A DNA stretch of 64,000 nt, from NCBI GenBank assembly GCA_950295325.1, contig OX485803.1, positions 62,387,554 to 62,451,553 of the forward strand, read 5' to 3'. Shown here in pieces: positions 59,171 through 64,000 of this stretch (positions within the stretch are counted from its first letter, which is position 1; each line of letters begins with the position of its first letter). The stretch comes from Polytrichum commune (Eukaryota; Streptophyta; Polytrichopsida; Polytrichales; Polytrichaceae). The translations under genes and the position numbers were made by a program. Below the pieces are notes generated by a model that saw only the letters and a list, made by a program, of their open reading frames with translations, had not been told where the DNA came from and searched no databases.

Positions 59171-59449
59171 AATTGCAAAATTTGGTCATGCTACCCCAAG
59201 ACTTGAGAAAGTGATGACTAGGTACCACCTACTTCAGAACTATAGGTTCATCATGTGAAACGTACCCATAAACCTCTCAAGGTCCACCGACTCTCTCATT
59301 ACAACCCCATTGACATGGAGAGATCATGTTTCTGGTTGTGCACTCCAACCGTTGACAATTGGGTAGAAACATGACATTCTTTTGCACTAGGCCCATAATT
59401 TAGGGCTGACATAGTTGTACATAGTTGGATGACTTTTGCTAGAACACAA

Positions 59450-60540
59450 TAAGAAGAAGAAGAACTCCGGTCTCCGGAGGAGGCCGGAGTGACTAGAGTG
59501 TATGTTCGTAGAACATCCTTAGCCACGCCCTAAGGCAATGGTGTTGGATGTAGAACTACTTCACCCTTTTTCAGGGAGTCGACCCTATATTAGTAACAGA
59601 TAGCCGGTTACCGGTAACCGGTAGTATGTGGTAGTTTTTTAGTGGGGTTTATCTAGTAAAGTGGCGTTCCTTATATGTTGGGGTGTACCGAGCTGTGATA
59701 TGGGTTGTTTGGTTATCCTAGGTCTTGAAGGTTTGCAACAGATTGTTTGTTCTCTAGTCTACGTTTATGGACTAGTATTGAATGTGCATATTATGTGGCG
59801 ATAATGTTAATTTGTTGGAATGCGTTTTTTTTTTTTTTGAGAGGGAGTTTAAGTATTGTTTCTAGGTTTTGGATTGATGGAATGTGTGTAGTGGCTCTTG
59901 CACCTGCGACTAGTACCATGAGTGCGGCTACATTCCAACCCCTTGTGGTAATGTTATTGATGAGCGGTTGGTATTTTGTGGTTTTTCTATTGAGGGTTTC
60001 TACTGTAAATCTATCATTGCAGTATGTAAATTCTATGAATTGTATTGTGATTCCGGTTGTAGGGGTTTTTGGTGGGGGGTGGTTATATGGATGTCCTATG
60101 ACGCATAGTATGTCTGGTTTAAACGTGGCGTTGCACTGGCATCTATGGGTGCCACATGTGCATGGTAATAGCCATGCTGGCACGGTATTTTCTTGAGGTC
60201 GTTCGTTGTACGTTCCCGCATTCATGAGTGTGTAGTGTCTAGATATTTTATTTGATAAAATTAATTTGCGTATTTCCCATACAACTTTGTTATGTCGTTT
60301 TGTTATGAGTGCGTGAATGTGTTGTTGTTTGCATTTGAGTAGTACATGTAACCATGTATCTGCATCTGATGAGTTGGAGCTGGGACACGTTTTTGATGGG
60401 TAGGCTTCTCTACCAAAAAAGAGTTGCTTACGGGCATGGCCCATGTATTCCATAGTTCTGCTTAATATTCCATACACATTGGACATGACCGTCCATGAAT
60501 CCACAGGCTTGAAAGCTAGACATGACCGGACTAAACAACA
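59450..60540 (-). mobile_element. Non-LTR retrotransposon fragment with endonuclease domain, copy 2
   Basis: On the - strand this runs from a 5'-truncated coding frame (60504-59791) through a 3' UTR to a hairpin and TTC-repeat tail at about 59450-59480. The UTR is collinear with 40390-40697 (copy 1). The 5' boundary near 60540 is uncertain. The - strand is strongly C/A-biased. Confidence 0.65.
59791..60504 (-). pseudogene. Retrotransposon C-terminus: zinc knuckle and restriction-like endonuclease (RLE)
   Basis: 237 open codons form the C-terminal part of a larger retrotransposon protein; the reverse transcriptase itself is missing. Visible in order are a partial CCHC knuckle (C40, H53-X4-C58, with an expected Cys near 37 absent), the RHN motif (residues 70-72, in KRHNKVVWEIRKL), a Cys-rich insert (CTCGTHRCQC, 115-124), PD at 130-131 (FKPDILCVIG), E158 (FIEFTYCNDR) and K174/K177 (NRKTTKYQPL). 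RHN, then PD, E and K is the pattern of the PD-(D/E)XK endonuclease at the end of R2-, NeSL- and Utopia-type non-LTR elements, which cuts target DNA for target-primed reverse transcription. The frame is open to its stop, so decay is recent or slight. The assignment rests on motif order only. Confidence 0.65.
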
Positions 60541-61840
60541 ATTCCTAGCAATATGTGATTTTATTATTTATTTGAATATGTTAAGTTTTGTGTCATGACT
60601 ATGCAAAACATTATTAGGTCATGTACCCGAGTTCTTTAGATGTATACATGATATTCATCTACTTTATAATTGGCAAGTCACTGGCAACCTGGACTCTCAC
60701 GTACCCATGCATGTATGCCGTATATTAGAAATTGAACAAAGCCTTCTTTTTTTCACTAGGTGCTCGAAGGTCGGGAACAAACCATGTTAGAGAAGTTGGA
60801 GAACATTTATGTGGTAGATTGAGATGATTTGCGTACCGAGGCGATTGATTTTGTATTCGAGCACCACGCATTTCTCTTTGAGCATGTTGTTCCGCCGAGC
60901 CTCCGCTTCCGCCATGTTTGTGGTCGTTCCTACGCTTCATGGTGGATGCAATGCGGTGAGTTCGACGGCATGAGGGAAATCACGAAAGCAATGAGATGCG
61001 AATTCAAAGAGAATACGATTCCCCCAAAGAAAGCCCAAAACATGAATGATTTTGCACATCTTGAGGTGGGAGGCAATGGTTTGAGATTGGGATACCTTGC
61101 GTCGATGAGGTGTTGGAATATTTGAATGAAAGGAGTAATTCCACCTTAATGCGTTGCGCTGCAATGGGTTGATAGGCAATTCGCCCGCTCCTCGAACGAG
61201 AGTCCTTCCGAGAGGAGGAGGAGGAGGAGGAGGAGGAGGAGGAGGAGGAGGCTCATAATAGTGGAGATCAAGCGGTTACTTTACACGTTTACTAGTGTAT
61301 TCCCAAGTGAATGATCTTCTAGTTGCACTAACACATGTAGTTAGTTAGTGTTGGAAACCTTTTGGAGTTGCAGTGTGATGTAACATGCGTGTAGTTTTCC
61401 CCTTGTCATCACATTCAACTTGAACCAAAATCTACCTAAGACATACTAGGGCCTTTCCATTTTTGACCGTGTGAACGTGGCCGGGCTTCATGGCACCTCA
61501 CAAACTTCTCTTTTGTGATCATAAGGACACCATTGTAAATGTTATTTTCATAATTTGATAAAAAAACAACGCAGTCCATACGGCGTACACGATTGAGAGG
61601 ATATTAGCGGGCGTGACGATGGACGGCCTCTTTCAATTTTCTTATCCCTCCCAACCATTGTGTGCATTAAAATATGATTTCAACCTCGTAAACCCACCAA
61701 GACTTGAATGAAACGCTTGTTGGAGGCTCGTACGAACCACGGTTGCTTAGGCCAATATATATAACTAACATGTATGTCCCGGTGCCCATGAAGGTGAAGG
61801 GGTAAATAAATAAATAAATAGGTGGTCGCTTGGAATTTGT
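60541..61840. other. Spacer with GA-rich microsatellite
   Basis: A 98-codon + strand frame at 60829-61125 (VFEHHAFLFEHVVPPSLRF) and a GAG array at 61211-61251 could belong to a decayed gene with an acidic tail, but I recognise no family. An (AAAT)n run lies at about 61803-61822. Confidence 0.35.
61211..61251. repeat. (GAG)n microsatellite
   Basis: About 13 uninterrupted GAG units. Confidence 0.95.
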
Positions 61841-62102
61841 GTGGCCCCCACTACCACCTATGCGAGTGGAATGACGGTGGACGTGGCAATGGGGGGGCCT
61901 GTTTCGTCTCTCTCCCTTCCCCTTTGGAACAACCGGGAGGGAGTTGAGCTCGCAGCGACGGAGCGGGAAGCGAAGCGCAGGACGAACTACTGCTGCCGCG
62001 GCCGGGTTGGGCTGCTCTTCGTGGCGAGGAAGGGAGTGGTCGCGGAGCCTCTCACCGAGCCATTCGCAAGGGACCGTAACTCATCGGCAAATGCTGCTCC
62101 AG

Positions 62103-62271
62103 GTGAGTGTATTGCTTTCCCTGCGCTGGCTTGGGACGGGGGTTTTGAATTAGGGTTTTGGAACGCATTTTCTTCCGCCCTTGCAACAGGGGGGGGGGGG
62201 GGGGCGTTGTTGTGCGTGGGAGCTTCTGGTGCGCGCGCGCCGAGTCTCAGAGTCGTCGGGTGAATGCGCAG
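62103..62271 (+). other. Probable 5' UTR intron of SmB
   Basis: TCCAG/GTGAGTG at 62103 and TGCGCAG/G at 62271 are good donor and acceptor sites upstream of the SmB ATG. The intron holds a run of 16 G (62189-62204), a (GC)n stretch (about 62231-62240) and a telo-box-like TTAGGGTTTTG near 62151. Inferred from splice signals only. Confidence 0.5.
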
Positions 62272-62375
62272 GAGGCAACGCTGCTGTGCGTCGGATCGAG
62301 TTGGAGGATTAGGAAGGTCGCGACACCTTAGGGTTGAGTGAGAAAAGGGCAGGGTCGTTCGAAAGCGGGGGCAAG

Positions 62376-63302
62376 ATGTCGATGTCGAAGACGTCCAAGT
62401 TGTTGCAATATATAAATTGGCGGATGCGCGTGACGATACAAGATGGACGACTGCTGATTGGCAAGTTCATGGCGTTCGATCGCCACATGAACTTGGTGCT
62501 CGGCGACTGCGAGGAGATTCGTCGCGTGCCTCCCAAGAAGGGCAAGACGCAAGAAGAGAGAGAGGAGAGGCGGACTTTAGGACTGCTCCTTCTCCGCGGA
62601 GAGGAGGTGATTTCCATGACAGTGGAGGGGCCTCCCCCTCCCGACGAATCCAGGGCTAAAGCAGCAGCAGCCGCAGCAGGAGGTCCAGGAGTGGGACGAG
62701 CTGCAGGACGAGGTATTCCCACTGCGCCCGCGAACCAAGCTCAACCAGGTCTGGCAGGGCCCGCGCGGGGGGTGGGAGGCCCGGCTCCCGGAATGATGCA
62801 ACCGAGGGCTCCAGTGCCGCAAGTGTCCGCAGGTCCAGTGACCTACAATCCCGCCCCGGCCGTTCCGATTCCCGGAGTGCGCCCTCCCGGTCCTCCACCC
62901 GGTCAGTACGCTCCTCGCCCAATGCAAGGTCCTCCAGGCGGTCCTCCTCCTGGCATGCGTCCCCCGGGGCAGATGATGTCCGGGCCTCCGGGACAAGGTC
63001 CACCGCAGTATGGAGGCCCTCCCGGTTCCAGACCAATGCCACCACCTCCTGGCCCTCCTCAGCATGGCATGCCTCCTCCTTACGGGCAGCGCCCCATGGG
63101 CCCTCCCCAAATGATGCGAGGGCCTCCTCCTGGAATGGGAGGGCCCGGAGGTCCCCCCAGGCCAGGCATGCCCCCGGGTATGCAAGGCCCACCTAGACCT
63201 GGAATGCCTCCTCCTCCTGGTGCACCACCTGGAATGTATGGCGGTCCTCGGCCAGGAATGCCCCCTCAACAGCAGCAACAGCAACAACAGCCGCCGCAGT
63301 AG
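62376..63302 (+). CDS. SmB: Small nuclear ribonucleoprotein-associated protein B (SmB)
   Basis: 308 residues in a single exon. The Sm fold fills about residues 5-85: [19 protein letters not shown] (Sm1 side), [17 protein letters not shown] (RNA-contacting loop) and [20 protein letters not shown] (Sm2 with the LRGxxV/I signature). The rest is a low-complexity Pro/Gly/Met tail with PPGM and GPP repeats, ending in a Gln run ([13 protein letters not shown]), as in SmB/B' proteins. SmB is part of the heptameric Sm ring on U1, U2, U4 and U5 snRNAs. The start is the ATG at 62376; the frame is open upstream without another ATG. Lack of a coding intron contrasts with the multi-exon neighbours. The long antisense frame at 62577-63380 is only a composition shadow. 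Confidence 0.95.
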   Translation: MSMSKTSKLLQYINWRMRVTIQDGRLLIGKFMAFDRHMNLVLGDCEEIRRVPPKKGKTQEEREERRTLGLLLLRGEEVISMTVEGPPPPDESRAKAAAAAAGGPGVGRAAGRGIPTAPANQAQPGLAGPARGVGGPAPGMMQPRAPVPQVSAGPVTYNPAPAVPIPGVRPPGPPPGQYAPRPMQGPPGGPPPGMRPPGQMMSGPPGQGPPQYGGPPGSRPMPPPPGPPQHGMPPPYGQRPMGPPQMMRGPPPGMGGPGGPPRPGMPPGMQGPPRPGMPPPPGAPPGMYGGPRPGMPPQQQQQQQQPPQ

Positions 63303-63770
63303 TAGTGGATGGAGGACAAAAGAAATGAGATGCTTTGTGTCAGCTGGCCGCATTTCGGCACATTCTGGAAGTGGACACAATGGTTCCTGCCTGCCTCAAG
63401 TAGACAACGAGGTTTCGGACGTGAAGGAAGTCGTGCGGCGAGGCAGGGAAAGGTGTTTCAGAAGCAAGACGAGATGAGGGGTTAGGTAGGGATTTTGCGG
63501 GACACTTTTGTAGAGATGATTAGACCGACTAAATCTCATCATTGAATAGTTGTGCATTCTGTAACTTGTTCACTCTTCCGAGATGAATTTGACAACTTGG
63601 TCAACTTTTCCAAGATGAATTTGACAAGTACTGACCCGTTTTTTTTTTTTTTTATCTCTTTGTATCTCCTATAGTTTTGTTTTGCATATAATGTTTTTAT
63701 TTGTGAGGTGAAATGGAGGGTCCCTGGTTCAAACCTGCATTTAATTCCGAGGAGCACTTCTCTTTGTCAA
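63303..63770 (+). other. Downstream flank of SmB
   Basis: Probable 3' UTR followed by spacer, with a 15-16 base T run near 63640. A tandem-like pair, AGATGAATTTGACAA at about 63581 and 63614, is seen. No gene. Confidence 0.4.
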
Positions 63771-64000
63771 CTATGTGTTGACTTTAAGAGAAAGAGAACT
63801 TTGCCCTCTTACAACTTTTGCATGTGAACTCCAATTCTGAACTTTAAACGAAAATCTTTGTGATCCATACTTACTAACCGGATAAAGCATTTTCCAATCT
63901 GATCAAACATCTAAAATCGTCTGCAGAATTTGGAAGTCCACAATAGGGCCACACACCGTAGGCAAATATGGATTGACCTTATGTGATATTCAGGCAGGAG
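63771..64000 (-). repeat. 229-bp inverted repeat, arm B (reaches window edge)
   Basis: Reverse complement of 57372-57600 at about 98 percent by eye. The pair encloses 6.2 kb containing TIR element B, the retrotransposon fragment and SmB. Confidence 0.9.

Noticed and set aside
59747-60196. 149-codon + strand frame
   Set aside because: Antisense to the endonuclease-like frame, which has clear motifs.
62577-63380. 267-codon antisense frame over SmB
   Set aside because: His/Arg/Leu-rich mirror of the Pro/Gly-rich SmB tail; a composition shadow.
1-64000. CRISPR array, rRNA, prophage or bacterial operon
   Set aside because: No regularly spaced repeats, rRNA or prokaryotic gene layout; the genes are spliced and plant-like.

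Overview
The window is nuclear DNA from a plant (streptophyte). Genes are multi-exon with GT-AG introns. The encoded proteins are typical plant families: a four-MATH TRAF-like protein, a plant-type DRP2 dynamin with a PH domain, a plant-type FYVE/ankyrin protein, a TCAIM-like mitochondrial protein and the spliceosomal SmB protein. Small to mid-size introns and long leaders would suit a seed-free plant such as a bryophyte, but that is a guess and I cannot name a species.

Layout. 1-1688: 3' part of a + strand gene for a coiled-coil protein. 1689-5280: intergenic, with two small fold-back elements and a broken gene remnant. 5383-15312 (-): a 13-exon gene for a 1,745-residue TRAF-like protein. 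15313-20910: leader and AT-rich spacer, then two Harbinger/Tourist-like MITEs. 20911-30332 (-): a 21-exon DRP2 dynamin gene of 958 residues, whose first intron interrupts the P-loop. 30333-45947: a 15-kb repeat-rich region. It holds a GTTCCC/GGGAAC-dense block, dispersed repeats, a decayed PIF1-like helicase split by a 943-bp TIR element, a C/A-skewed kilobase, the 3' end of a non-LTR retrotransposon, a 1.2-kb fold-back element and more MITEs. 45948-51327 (+): a 10-exon FYVE/ankyrin gene. 54529-57293 (+): a 5-exon TCAIM-like gene (DUF4460/DUF4461, HPD motif). 57294-62300: a second repeat island, with an inverted twin of the 943-bp TIR element and a retrotransposon C-terminus bearing restriction-like endonuclease motifs. 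62376-63302 (+): SmB with no coding intron. The window ends inside an inverted copy of the sequence just downstream of the TCAIM-like gene.

The genes are housekeeping genes in unrelated pathways: membrane trafficking (DRP2, FYVE protein), splicing (SmB), mitochondria (TCAIM-like) and a scaffold (TRAF-like). I see no operon-like or cluster logic. All five complete genes have a telo-box-like CCCTAA/CCCTAG motif near the 5' end. Exon joins were worked out by hand from splice sites, reading frame and family similarity, and the frames close in all five complete genes. The most notable material is in the repeats: the endonuclease-bearing retrotransposon with a hairpin plus TTC-repeat tail seen twice, the twin TA-flanked TIR elements, the broken PIF1-like helicase and the GTTCCC block.
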